From: Prostheceraeus crozeri
Taxonomy: Eukaryota; Platyhelminthes; Polycladida; Euryleptidae
Direction: 5' to 3'
DNA length: 64,000 nt
NCBI GenBank assembly: GCA_907163375.1
Contig: CAJQUW010001972.1
Span: 806,001-870,000 of the forward strand
Made by a program: the position numbers and the translations under genes
Part shown: piece by piece, positions 43,924-55,866 of the stretch
Position numbering within the stretch: position 1 is the first letter of the stretch
Layout: each line of letters starts with the position of its first letter
Notes under the pieces: generated by a model
What the model saw: only the letters and a program-made list of their open reading frames with translations
Databases searched by the model: none
What the model was told of the DNA's origin: nothing

Positions 43924-46695
43924 ATGGATATAATGCAAGCTAAAGTGTATGACGTTAATGCGAAGGAGTGGATAGCGCCCTCCACATGCGTCAGTAGTGT
44001 TGATGTCTGTGGCAGCAAAAGATGCCTATGTTGTAAATCTCTTGACACTAATACTACTTTTAAGAGTTTTAGTATCGGCAGACGGTTTGTTTTAAATTAT
44101 CCTAGTAGTATCTCGTGTAAGAGTAGACATGTAATATATTTGATCACATGTCAATCATGTGGGGTCCAGTATGTTGGACAGACAAAACAGCCATTACATT
44201 GTAGACTTAATGGGCATCGGCAGTCTGTTCAAAAGAATCAACTCAATACGTATTTAAGTAATCATTTTAATAGTTCTAATCACAGTTGGGATGATGTAAT
44301 TATACAAATTATTGACTTTGTCGATGTTCGTAATAAATCTGATACAGAAATTGCCTTCGAGCTTAACAGTAAGGAAGATTTTCATATAAGAACGCTGAAC
44401 ACCTTGCATCCTTTAGTTTTGAATGACAGAGTGTTAGGCGGAGGTTGCGCCTCTCAGAACACTGCAAATTCATTTTCATTTTTTAGTTCTCCTATTAGCA
44501 GACGTAAGAGAAGCCATGGCCTTAGGAAGTCGGGTAGAAAGAAATATCCTCCATCTAATAGTTGTGAGGATATTCTCAAGGAGCTTCAAGAGTTGATGAA
44601 GAGCAACAAAATAAGAAATTTCTATAATTGCTTGAAATCGATTAGTGATAGCATGTTTAAAATTATGTATTCTAGGCTTCTTGATCAGTCGAATGACCTA
44701 TCTTTCGTTTTGACAACATATGTTCATAGTAAATTACATAGAAACAAGAAGGATAGCTCTACCGAAGACAAAACGGATATAGTGATTTCTTTCAAGTCTC
44801 ATTTGGTTGACAAACTTCATTTACCTTCTGTATTTAATGACAAAAGTGTTTGTGCTTTAGTTCCAGAAAAAGCGAAACATCTATATCCTCCCAAAGTGTA
44901 CCATAAGCTTAATAACCCTATTTTTTTGAAATTCTTCAATTATAATAAGTTTCTTAATAGCCTGACAATTCAGGAAGTTGTTGGCATTTTACAGAGCGAT
45001 TGCAGCTGTGACTCGATGACCAGTTTTGTTTATGAGCCTTATGGGCATGTTTTTACCGGTAATTTAGATATAATAAATGATCCAGATCTCAGAGCTATAT
45101 TTGCGTATGGCACTAAACACAGATTGTCTAGGTCAATATCATGGAAATCCATTCAAAAAGAGATCAGCGATTCCATAGATAATCATATATCTCGCGTGTC
45201 CAGTCGCCTTCACTTAAAAGTTGATGACTTTTCTATTTGGAAAAACAGGGTCATGATGTTAGTAAAGCACCGCATCTTTCGTTGTAAGAAGTTGGGTAGG
45301 AAAGATAATGGCAGCAGCGTTTGTATTGATAAGGAGTTGCAAGATCTCCATAAAAACTTGATAGTCGTTCCTGTCGATAAAGCATCCAACTACTTTAGTT
45401 TCATATGTAAAAAGTTCTATCCCAAAATCCTGATGGACGAGCTTGGTTTTGACATAGATTCTTCCACTGCAGTAGGCAATGCAACTTATAAACCTGAGCT
45501 TATTTCTGAAAAGGAAGTCCTTACTAAACACGTTAAAGATATGAAATCAATCTTTAATATTAATGTTAGTGACAAGGACCTTAAACTACCAAAACTTTTC
45601 TGGATTCCAAAATTGCATAAAAATCCTTATAAGTTTAGATTCATTGCCGGAGCCAGAAATCGTACAACTAAAAAGTTATCGGTGAATATCAACAAAGGTC
45701 TGAAAGTGATAAGAGAAAATTTCCATAGATACTGTGAGTCAATCAGGAGTAATACTGGTTATTCTTATTTTTGGAGTGTAGCCTCGACTCAAGATTTTTT
45801 GAGGAATATTTCTAACGTGAACGTCCACTCTATGCAAGTTTTTGACTTCTCTACTCTTTATACAAACTTAGATCAAGGTGCTATCAAGAATAATATTTTT
45901 TCCATCCTTGATCTCACATTCAATTCCACTAATCGTAGATACTTGTGTGTAGGATATGAGAAGTCGTTTTTCTCCAAAATCAAATATAAGGGGTATTCTT
46001 GTTATGACGTGGACTCTTTTAAGAAAGATATTGATTTTATAGTGTCTGAAGTCTACATTTCTTTTTCCGGTTATGTGTTCAAACAAATTCGAAGAGTACC
46101 AATGGGAGGGAATTGCAGTCCTTTACTTGCCGACTTGTTTCTGTTAAATTGCGAATTTGCTTTTATGAAACTATTGGTTAAAAATAAAAAGTTTGGACTA
46201 GCTAAATTATTGTCAAACACTTTGAGATATATAGACGATATATGCGTAATAAATTACAAGCATTTCAATATCTTAATTCCAAAAATTTACCCAGTGTAGC
46301 TTCTTGCAGATAGAAACGGAGTCAATGACAAAGCCGTTGTTTACCTCGATGTGAGACTCCAATCTAGTAGTGACGGTCTTCGAACCTCAATATATCATAA
46401 AGTGGAAGATTTTGATTTCCCTGTTGTTCTGTTGACATTTCCAGACAGTGCAATACCTTATAACATGGGAATTAATGTATTTGCCGGCCAGGTTTTACGT
46501 TATTGTCGCATCTGCTCGCATCTTGAAGATCTAATTAGACGAATTAATATGACACTTTTTGTGATGAGCAGCAGAGGATATTGTAAGTCTAAAATGAAGG
46601 CATGTACTGAGAAAATCCTAACCGGTCATAACAATTTTCTAGTCAAGTTTGGATATTTCTCAGCCAGGCAGCTGACATCGCAGTGCGCATTTTAA
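43924..46695 (+). mobile_element. Penelope-like retroelement with permuted order (Naiad type), nearly whole
   Basis: One long frame of about 920 codons with about one break. A CGSKRCLCC zinc motif (residues 29-37) leads a GIY-YIG endonuclease: IYLI at 71-74, YVGQT at 83-87, then LNGHRQS and EDFHIRTLNTLHP near 151-163. A CSC motif (360-362) follows in the linker, with GHVFTGNLDII. The reverse transcriptase comes last: FWIPKLHKNPYKFRFI, the palm FDFSTLYTN with D641, MGGNCSPLLADLFL at 728-741, and YIDD at 769-772. An N-terminal GIY-YIG joined by a CxC linker to a C-terminal RT is the described Naiad/Chlamys layout. Canonical PLEs have the endonuclease last. The ORF starts 136 bp beyond the hAT target repeat. 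Confidence 0.85.
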
Positions 46696-46927
46696 ACAAT
46701 AAAATTGACACTGTTTGTTTGTTTTCTTAGCATTTTTTAATTGGTTATACCATTTCAGTATTTCACACATATATTTTAGTTTGTTTTGGTTGTATCCGTG
46801 TTTTGCGGTTGTTTTGTTTTCGTTTTTACTATTGCTATCAGTATTACTTATTATCACACATATCATTACTGTATTGATTTTAGAATGCCAGCCGCATATA
46901 AGTTTATGCGGGGCCCCGCCCGCATGG

Positions 46928-46983
46928 GCTTGAGCGTTCAGGTAGAGGGGCCGAAACGCGACCAAGCGGGTACCTGCTGACGA
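46928..46983 (+). ncRNA. Pseudoknot-like RNA motif 3' of the Naiad-type element, copy 2
   Basis: GCTTG (46928-46932) pairs with CAAGC (46963-46967). Nested inside, GCGTT (46934-46938) pairs with AACGC (46955-46959). The loop bases CAGGTA (46939-46944) can pair with TACCTG (46971-46976), outside the first helix, crossing it. CTGACGA follows at once (46977-46983). The block order matches the copy at 10892-10962. CTGACGA and GAAAC are both hammerhead core strings, but here in swapped order. It lies about 230 bp after the element's last codon, so it is probably part of the 3' untranslated region. Confidence 0.5.
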
Positions 46984-47189
46984 CTGGCTATTGTTTTATT
47001 TGTTTTAACATTGTTTTTTATCGCTAACTGCCCTAGTGTGATGAATGGACTGTGTCGGTTACTGGTTTCCATGGGGTTGACATGGTGATTACTAAGTGTC
47101 TATTTATATATAAGTTCCTAATCAATCGAGCCTGAAACTTTGACCAAGGAGATCACTTGTTAAGCGGCCTTGTACGATCTCGTACACTT

Positions 47190-47420
47190 AAGGGTGAAGT
47201 CCAGCCCGTATAGCGCTATGTTATGGACCCCCGGGAAGGTCCGCCGGGCCGCAATCAGATCCGTCAAGTCTTTGTGCTTAAAGACCTTCATGCATTCATG
47301 CATTTGTCGAAGATCACAAGTCAAAGGACCATTAGGGGTAAGGTCCAGCCCCGCTTTAGAAGCGCTGATTGAAAAATGGACTAGTGGGAAGGTCCTCCAC
47401 ACCGATCTCGTCAAGTTTGG
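47190..47420 (+). repeat. Two diverged GC-rich tandem units of about 85 bp
   Basis: Unit 1 (47190-47273) and unit 2 (47333-47420) share, in order, GGTCCAGCCC-like, AGCGCT, ATGGAC, GGGAAGGTCC and CGTCAAGT strings, at a period of about 143 bp. Both are much richer in G+C than the flanks. They lie between the pseudoknot-like motif and the CCTGTCCTCTTA hairpin at 47498 and so may belong to the PLE 3' region. This block has no counterpart at the 10.9 kb locus. Confidence 0.55.
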
Positions 47421-47529
47421 CTCTAAAATGTAGTCCTAGGATAGTCAAAAGTTTGACGCGCCTTGAACGTTTAATGTGTGCCGGTGGGAACGCACCACCT
47501 GTCCTCTTAAGGACAAACCTTAAGTCTTA

Positions 47530-48950
47530 TTAAATATAAGTTTATTAAAATTATGAAACATTTAGACGTCGTTATGGGAATGTCCCAGCTTCAACCACTC
47601 TGCTCCGGTCAGAAAGCGGACGGGCCGGTTCGGACAAAAGTCTGGAAAGCTGGTCAGCTTGCAACTTTTCTACGAAATGGAACGCATTCTGAAAATTTAA
47701 AATTCGAAATTAGATCATACTTCAGAATTGAATTGATTGCACCCAGGAGGCACTTAGCCGGTTCTGAATTTCTGTTGAAAAGTTTTAATGAACATTTTTC
47801 CTCAGCTGTTGTCTAAGTGCAGATATCAAACATTTCAATTTGAAAGCAAGAGTGGTAGTCTAATTTAACTATTGTTATAAAATTTCAAATGAAATTGTAG
47901 TGAAACTTTGTCAACGTAATCATTTCAGGGCGGCGAACAGCCATTCATATACTAGGAAACTATCTTATTAAATATTGATAGAAGACAAAAAATGTAACTC
48001 CCCCTTGTTTTATGGTCGATATTCTATTAGAGTAAGTTAGTACAAACCAGAGAGTATTTCTTTTTACCTTTTTTGCCTTCATCATTATGAATATGATCTC
48101 CCGTCACCTGATCAAGTACGTATCCTATTAAAGCAATGGCATCTCGAACGTAAATGATAGATTCTAGCGTAAACTTTGTGTCCGATCAGCGGCTTAAGAC
48201 CCGTCTTCATAAGGTTACTCAAAAGTGTGATTATATTGAAAATTAAAATTAAAATGATTATATGAAAATTGTTAATGTATCTAACACATCGTCACTAAAG
48301 GACAAAGTGCCACGATTTTAAAATTGCCAAGTCAGCGATAATCACGTTTTACTGGGCATTTTGATCGACATGAAACATTGTATCTGACGATAAGACAAAT
48401 TGTCATTTCAGTATATCATGAACATCTTTTTTTAACAACGAAACATGAACCATTAATCGACACGTATGATTTCCTTTTTGGATATAAACCCATTTTATAC
48501 TGAATCATCAGGCTTCTGCTCCAGTTTATCGATGTCGTTGATATATTTTATATATGTGAGATATAATGATTACTTTATTGTGACTCTATACATTGATCAC
48601 AAAACATTGCATTTAGAAAATTGAATTTTGCTCAATTTGACATGCAGTATTCAACGGATCGTTCCTGTTAAAAAATATTGTGTTTGATCTTGCTTGAAGT
48701 CTTTTATGACCCTCGTGGGGAAATAAAAAAAATGTATAATTAGTCGTGATAAAATGTGCATTTCAACACCAACATAGCATGTACTATGGTTAAGTCTACA
48801 AAATTCATCCATATACCGGACAGTTCAGGGTAGAAGTCTATTAAATTTATCAACAGAAGTAAAAAAGATCGCATAAAAATCTCGCAAGTGATTTCTTACG
48901 GTATCAAATATTACTGGTCGAACTTGTGCAAATTATCATTCTGATGCAAT
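47530..48950. other. Unannotated gap
   Basis: AT-rich. The frame at 47553-47816 has no recognisable motif. No repeat found by eye. Confidence 0.4.
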
Positions 48951-48974
48951 GATTAATACAAACACATGTGCCGC

Positions 48975-49925
48975 AAGTCGAACAATACGATTTGAATTTC
49001 TTTTAATTTTTCGTGGACACAATCCACAACGCTTTCGTTTTCATCTGCATGTGTGTCTCCTTGACTTTTTTTGCTGGAAATCCCTTGATGTCAAGGACCA
49101 GCTTTGTTTTACTTCCAATTCGTCTTGATTTCTGTCTAGCTTTGAAAGAAGATTCAATCAGCAAAAATGACGCATTTTCGAAAAGTCTGCTCGTCTTGCG
49201 CGAGCGATCATTTCACAAAATATATGTGGGCATTTACCAATGCAACATCCACCATATTGAAGAAGAATGATTCCTCCATGATTTCCGCTTGCTCGCAAAA
49301 TACGCAATTTGTGGTCAAGATTGTCCACATCACGTTTGTTTTTGTTATAAACATTGATTACTTCCGGTTTTTCAGCAACTGCTGATATAAAAGCGGGGTT
49401 TCGTACTACCAAGTAGAACAGGTTGAGTAGCTTATCGTCAGTGCAAGACACCAGTAGAATTTTGTCACTCCGGTACTAATTCGTGATGCCTCTTGGTTGT
49501 TTAGGTGTTCGATTTGCCACAATGAGCAGTTCCACTCGTTTTATGCGATATGCTTCAATGTACGTAGTTGTCAAGCAGATATTCCATCAAGGATGCAGAT
49601 GTAAAATAGCTATCTGCAACTCGAAAAAACCTTGTAGTAATTGAATTGCAATCTTGCCAGCAACAGGAAAATAGGGTGGAGATTCAATTGAGTTGGTCGT
49701 TTTCTTACCGATTCTTGGAATGCATGATGGAGCGTAAGAATTCGTCTCGTCTCTTAGCCAAGCTTTGATGACATGTATTGGCAGAAACAGGTTCGCGCAG
49801 ATTATGGGTATTCCAGAAGCTGTTCATCAATAGGCCTACATAGTTCCGGATTACTTTCATGACGATACACAAGACATCCTGATATCACAGTAGGCAAGCT
49901 TGTGTGGTATTGATAGACTAGTTTT
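48975..49925 (-). pseudogene. piggyBac-type transposase relic
   Basis: The minus strand reads SPKLVYQYHTSLPTVISG near 49900, then PPYFPVAGKIAIQLLQGF. RVADSYFTSASLMEYLLDNY is the block with the second catalytic aspartate, usually DNYFTS. TDDKLLNLFYLVV and AEKPEVINVYNKNKRDVDNL follow, matching KPxVVxxYNxxKGGVDxxD with its catalytic aspartate. Past a further break, KKSRRHTCR and KRKRCGLCPRK near 49010 recall the C-terminal cysteine-rich domain. Several frame changes and stops break it. The N-terminal third was not identified, nor were TTAA-flanked ends. Confidence 0.75.
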
Positions 49926-49929
49926 GGAC

Positions 49930-51117
49930 TATCTATGTCCCTCAATACTCTTGTTGCCGATGCAGCGCATAGCAAGCCCTAATATAGGCATACACTGACT
50001 CATTTCAACGGCTGATGCGAGACTACAATGGATATATGTGTGTGTACCAAGAAGACTACAAGCGAATTCGACGCAATTACCTTCAATCAAGTTAGTAGAC
50101 ATAAGAAGAGATAAAGAATGAAATTTCAGCTAATGCCAGATTTGTAGGACTATCAAATTGTAAAATTATATAATGAAGAAATCAGGGGTCTTTAGAGACC
50201 CCAAATATGGAACAACGAAATATTTGCTGTTAGAACTTACAAATAAAAATCATAGGTCGATGTCACACGTAAATAGCTAAAGATAAATCGTGATTTTACA
50301 GTGTATTTAGATTTTAATATAAATTCTCCTTTTATATCATTTCTAATGCTCAAATGTCAGGAGGTCAGAAAAGACAAAATAAGAACCAACTGTTAACTAC
50401 ATGTGCATCCTATTATCATTAGTAGGTCTGTTATCAAGTGAATATTCAATTATCGCTTTACGATACGATGTTTTTTTCAAATTGAGAATGACTTTAGTGT
50501 GTGGAAAGCGGCCATCAAGAGAAGTTTGGAGGAGGTACGCGTCATTACCAGCTGCTTCGACAGGATCACCTGACTTCGACAGATCAGTGCCCTAATAATT
50601 AATTGCATCAAATTTATGTTCAAAAGGCGTAACAGAGCAGCACAATTCATTTTCACGATTCTACAATTGCATTGCAATACAATGCAGGATTTGGTATGAA
50701 AAGTGTCTTGTGGAATAGAAGGACGTCCTCAGACTCCTGGAAATTGATTTTTTCCGACGGATCACTGTTTTATGGAAGCGGGCCGCACTAAAAACCTGCA
50801 TACAGTTAACAGCAGCGAATATAACGACAAAGCTTCATGGAAAAACTTAAGAGAAAACCTCCGTAAATATCAGATAACTTCGATGACGATCTAATTCGAT
50901 GATTTATGACGTCACATTTAATTAAAGCCAGTAAATGTAATAAAAGCAGACGGACATATATTGTTCAGGATGAAAATAGCAAGATGAATTTTAGCAGCTA
51001 ATTTTGCCGATTTTTCCTTTTTTACAATGTACAGTCTACGCAGTGCACACTGTGCAGGTTGCCAATTCAAATAAACTGGAGTTAATGAGCCTATAATGTC
51101 GAGTTTTATGAGGTTAT
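49930..51117. other. Unannotated gap
   Basis: No supportable gene. The frame at 50401-50595 is short and featureless. Confidence 0.45.
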
Positions 51118-51119
51118 TA

Positions 51120-51745
51120 CTTCAGCGGACACTGTGAACTTTTTATTATGTTGCGGCAGACGTTTCGCCTGTACGTGTATTACGTCATAATAGTAGTACG
51201 TAGATCTGTCATAAAGAAATGAGAGTGATATTACAGATTTACAGATTACAGAAGATGTTTTCCTTTTTTTAAATCAAATCATTTTTTAAGTTTTGCTGTT
51301 TATTTTATTTGAATCATTTTACTTTTTTAAAATTTGTTGTGATTATTATTCATTCATCTATTACTAACTTCTTGTTTTTATGCAGCATTTAAGTGTCTTG
51401 CGTCATTTATTCATTGTTGTTTGTATTATGTCAAACATGTTAATTATTTGTGTCTTCTGAATCTGTGATGTGACATTTCTTTACGAAAATACTACTGCTT
51501 TCAATTGTATTGTTCCTTTTGTTGTGCATAGTCACAAAGCTGTAATGCTCCGTTCCTATAATTCCATCGATCTTGTCGTGATGTGCTATGTTCTTCAATC
51601 AATTTGTTTGCGATCATTTCTTTGTGTGAACTGATGTCCATGTTATAAATGTGCTGCACCAGTTTCTTCACTTGTCTTTTGGCATCGAGAAAGCAGTGCC
51701 AAACGTCTGCCGCATTAAAATAAAAAAAAACAGTGTCCGCTGAAG
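51120..51745. mobile_element. 626-bp MITE with about 50-bp inverted ends
   Basis: Flanked by TA on each side (51118-51119 and 51746-51747). The ends read CTTCAGCGGACACTGT inward from both sides, followed by a T-rich run and TGCGGCAGACGTTT. There is no coding capacity. The TA flanks suggest mobilisation by a Tc1/mariner-type enzyme; the very similar ends suggest moderate age. Confidence 0.8.
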
Positions 51746-51747
51746 TA

Positions 51748-52735
51748 CTTCCTTTTAGCTCTTACGATGACATCCGGACATGTGGAAATAGCTCAACGTG
51801 ATATAAGGCTATTGATAATTGGAACTAGAGACGACAACCGTCAGTTATCTTGAAAGCTATTTTGCTTGTCTTTTGTCATAGGATGTCGCACGCTCTAAGG
51901 TTTTATTCTCTTTGTGTAGATAGCTTAACAAAGTAGACAGGCCATTAGCGAACACGAAGTTGGATGAATGATAATGCATGACAATGACTTGAAGGGATGC
52001 GAGATTATGCATTTTCAATCTATACAGTAAAAACTTTTTCTCACTTCTTTGGTAACTTGCAGCGTTAATGTTCTATGACATCAAAGTTACAACCATAGTT
52101 TGTTACGACATGAAATAAATGAACACAGTCAATATTGGTGAATAAATAAACTGGTTTCCATTCACTTTGGACAAGAATATGTATTGTGCACCTTGATATC
52201 AAAGAATTGAATATTGCAAGAAAGGGAAGATGTCATTTAAAAGATGCTTGATGTATTTCTTTTATATCGTCCATGAACAGACCGATTATTGTAGTTAGAC
52301 GTCAAAATTGAAGTACATGTAGACCTACGATTTGTCAACGTCTGTCGATGCTGGAGGCTTTCAAAGTCACTTACATTTTGAAAGCATCTTTTAGAAACGA
52401 TCACTCCTTCGTTTATTTTATTTATATATTTTTTTATTCTGTCATTTTATTTTACAATTTAGAAAGATGCCCATCGCGTTGCGCCTTGTGGACAGTGTCC
52501 ATGCAGTGTCAAAGCCATTGGCTATTGTGGACATTTTTTAACACCAAACTAAAAAGCTTTCCAGTAATACAAAATGCATTCTTCGTAAAATTAGCATTCA
52601 AATGCTAAATTTACGAAGTGCAGTCACTAAAAAATTAAACATTTGTTTATTCCATTTGGAATTTTCCGTGAAAGTGATGTCGAGAGCTTCAACTGAATTG
52701 AAGATTTTTAAACCACTATTTGTAATTGAGCGAGA
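51748..52735. other. Unannotated gap
   Basis: No supportable gene. Position 52470-52545 has a short Cys-rich frame without start or context, which I do not call. Confidence 0.4.
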
Positions 52736-52739
52736 TATT

Positions 52740-53010
52740 CCCACGATTTACTGATTGTGAAACCATCATCATTAAATGCTTCTACAAACACGATTTCCAC
52801 TATTGTCATGCCATCTGCGGATTTAAGACATTTACTGCCATCGGTGTCGTTAATGTTAAACCCCATGAACCCATGAAAACAGAAAATAAGAGTGGACTTA
52901 ATAACGAGCCTTGCGGAACATCGAATGGATTAGTATCTCAAGGTGCAAATTTTTCATGATTTCCAGATATCTCCACCGGGAAAGCAAGCAAGGCTGGAAC
53001 CATTTCAAGA
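52740..53010 (-). pseudogene. LINE reverse transcriptase fragment
   Basis: On the minus strand a first frame reads LTQCGLNHGFLKWFQPCL and SRWRYLEI (helix before the palm). After a frameshift DVPQGSLLSPLLFSVF follows, which is the classic RT motif. Further on, SADGMTIVEIVF stands where YADD is expected, with the aspartate pair changed. Only about 90 residues survive. Clade cannot be assigned; Jockey/CR1-like is likely. Confidence 0.7.
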
Positions 53011-53291
53011 ATCCATGATTTAGACCACATTGAGTTAAAACTTGATTAGCTGATTGAACAGTAGTTTAATCCTCTCGGAAAAGCAAGATATCATTAATTC
53101 TCACATGATGCTTTTTCTAAACTCATCGATCTCGTGATGTGTTCACGCATTTTCACCAAGTCAGAAATTATGGAATTCAATGAGCGGTGAGCATGTTGAT
53201 TTCATACGTGGCGCGCAATCTGTTTCTAAGATCATGCTTCCAAACACGAAAATGATGTAAGAATAGATATGGGTAGATAGATACGACTAAG

Positions 53292-53605
53292 ATGGATAGA
53301 TACTTTAAAGTAATCCTTTGTTGGACTCACACGGACAGATCAACCAAGGACGCATTAAAGTTAACCAATATATGCAAAGCCGCGAGTATCAGTCGCCTCA
53401 TTTGCGGAGCCTCTGAGGTGGTGGGCCGAGAGTGCTGCCCAGCAGCCGAACCTGAGCAGAAATGCTTGTGCGAATCAACGCCATTATTGACCACCTCCAC
53501 TACAATCGAACGACATTTTCAGCAGAGGGACTTGTCATACACTCTAAACCAGCACCTCCTAAATCACACACTGAAGCGAGACACTATTCGTAACTAATAA
53601 AAAAA
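53292..53605 (+). other. Unrecognised frame ending in genomic poly(A)
   Basis: A 101-codon frame (53292-53597), richer in G+C than its flanks, ends at TAA and is followed at once by a run of A (about 53599-53609) and AATAAAG. The frame carries CGASEVVGRECCPAAEPEQK. A second plus frame over the same bases (NRTTFSAEGLVIHSKPAPPK) is also open for about 45 codons, so the true frame is unclear. A genomic A-run after a stop suggests a retroposed 3' end (LINE, SINE or processed copy). No target duplication was found. Confidence 0.3.
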
Positions 53606-53609
53606 AAAA

Positions 53610-55866
53610 ATAAAGCAAAAATTTTTTAGGGGCTAGTCTTTACTGTGTTTATTTATCTCTCTTTAGTTATGTCAGCATTTGTTCACGCAACCTCCTAAAG
53701 TCTAGTGTGCGCGCTTTGCATGTCGATTTCTTCGATTAGGATGACAGTTTAGATTAGTAGTGAGAAAGTTCATCCGAATCCAGCCAGACATTGTTATGAT
53801 CTACAGCAGCTTGATAAACAGCTTTGGTTTGCTCGGTTGCGAGCAAAACCACTGAACTTTAAATCCTATTCAAGCTTTGTAATTACTTTATTCTGGTCAG
53901 TCTTCTCCGATTAGCTACAGTTCGGCATTGATTTGCATGTTTTGAATGAATTAATCGGACATAAATCTCGTTTTACTTTCGCATTAGACGCAGACAGTTG
54001 GACTTCGTGTCCCGACAAATGAGTTCAGTCTTGTCATGTCGAGCTCTTGTTGCGACTAAAAAAACTGTCGTGTTGAGAGCAAGTTTCCGACTACTGAAGA
54101 CCTCTAGTGTAAACATTTGAATGACACTAGAAGGTATCAGGTGAGTTTTTGAGTGGTTCGCATAAATAATTGTTAATTATAGGCCTACTCAATAATTTCG
54201 GGGGAATGAGTCAAGACCATTTGTCCGTAAAAGTAGAGGAGTCTGTTTCGATGAAAATGTGGAAGTCAGGTTTTGCACGGTCAGTCAGAGGAATCAACTC
54301 AGCACCATCGCTCGAATTAAATTCTTTTGCAAAATGTTGAATAAGTTCGTCAATAACATTTTGATTATTATTCGGCAGTTATAGTACTATTATTATACAC
54401 TATCGGCAGTTATTATACTATTCAGACGGAATACTACCAACATCCACTTTGTACTGAGACAATATTACAACATTTCTCTCAAAAACGTATCGCATATAGG
54501 CCCTACTGCAGCAGAAGTCGTCAGTCTCCCGAGATATTCAAAACTTAAATAACAGCTACATCATGACTCTTAAGTTTTAACGTGTATCACACTTATTTCT
54601 ATTTAGAATTATCGATAGCATTTGAAATATTAAAGCGCATTTTTATTTTTTATACTGCATCGGATGCGAAAATATCAAACTGCTGGACGTCATATTTGTC
54701 AAGAACTATCTTTGGTTGCAAAAAATGAAGCGTTATTTGTATCAGCCATAATTCTACCGACTTTGCAAGTATTGATAGGAAAATGTTGCAAAAAGTTCAG
54801 CCTTTTTGATAAGAGGGTTGTTTTGAAGTAGATATCAGCTGCAACTTCAACGCGTGTGGTCCACACGAGAACATCGCAGTTGGAAATGACACATCTAGAG
54901 ACGAATGACAAGTGATTGTTTTTCATGTAATTTTGAATATGAAAATTACATGCCTAAACAGGCAACATTCATCCATCAGCGATTACAAACGAAATATTTC
55001 AACTCTAATCGTCTGCAATCTCGTGAAGTAATATGCCAGGAATGTTGTAATGTATGATAAAGAAATGAAGAAAAAGATGAATTAGTGTGAATAAGTATAA
55101 AAATGCTCTGATTGATGTGATAAAATGCAATGTAATATAGTATAGAATAACATGACGCTGCCTGCATGTACATTAGTAGCTTGACATGGGAGGATAATCG
55201 CAATTTAGAACAGATAAAATAACAAATCCCTGATGTTTTAGGACAATTCCATTAATATGTCGCAAAAATATGTATGGAAAAGAGCTCCTGAAACCGCTAC
55301 TGGTATTTCACAACGTGGCTGTGTGCATACTCTTATAGACATTTTCATTAATTAAATTGGTCTAGAATTTGAGCGAGTTGTTCTTTTTTATGCTTACAGT
55401 TACTTATATAACGCCGTGAAAGGAAGGAACTCAGACACATAAAGGATCTTTAGAGCATCCCTATTTAATTTGATGCACTTCTTTCAAGCACAAGTAGCGA
55501 CTTTTGATCTATTAAACCTTATCCTTCTGCACGCTATTTGATACTGTGAAAGTAACACATATGTAAGCCTTCCTTAAGTTGAGCACATCCATTTCGAGCC
55601 ACAATCGTTGTAATTTTCACGCATTGACACGAATCAAAGTAATCTATTCATGGCCTACGAACAGAATGACACGAAGATCTTAAGTTTGTGCTGGAATCTG
55701 TCATAAACGACAAAATGAGCAGAAGTCGAGGCGACGGGGAAATCAAGAAAGATGGAGTAAACTTGAAGTGCGTGCTGGGAAAAAATCTCCATTTCTGCAG
55801 CTGCTTCCACCACTTTATTAATAATCAAGGCAATACATGTGCTTCAACCCTTCACATATTGCAATA
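53610..55866. other. Unannotated gap
   Basis: AT-rich, no supportable gene, repeat or RNA in about 2.2 kb. Minus frames at 54699-54926 and 54976-55203 have no motif. Confidence 0.45.

Noticed and set aside
49013-49385. Plus-strand frames over the piggyBac relic.
   Set aside because: Antisense shadows; the minus strand carries the transposase motifs.
52470-52545. Short Cys-rich frame (APCGQCPCSVKAIGYCGHF).
   Set aside because: No start, signal peptide, neighbouring exon or family match; too short to call.
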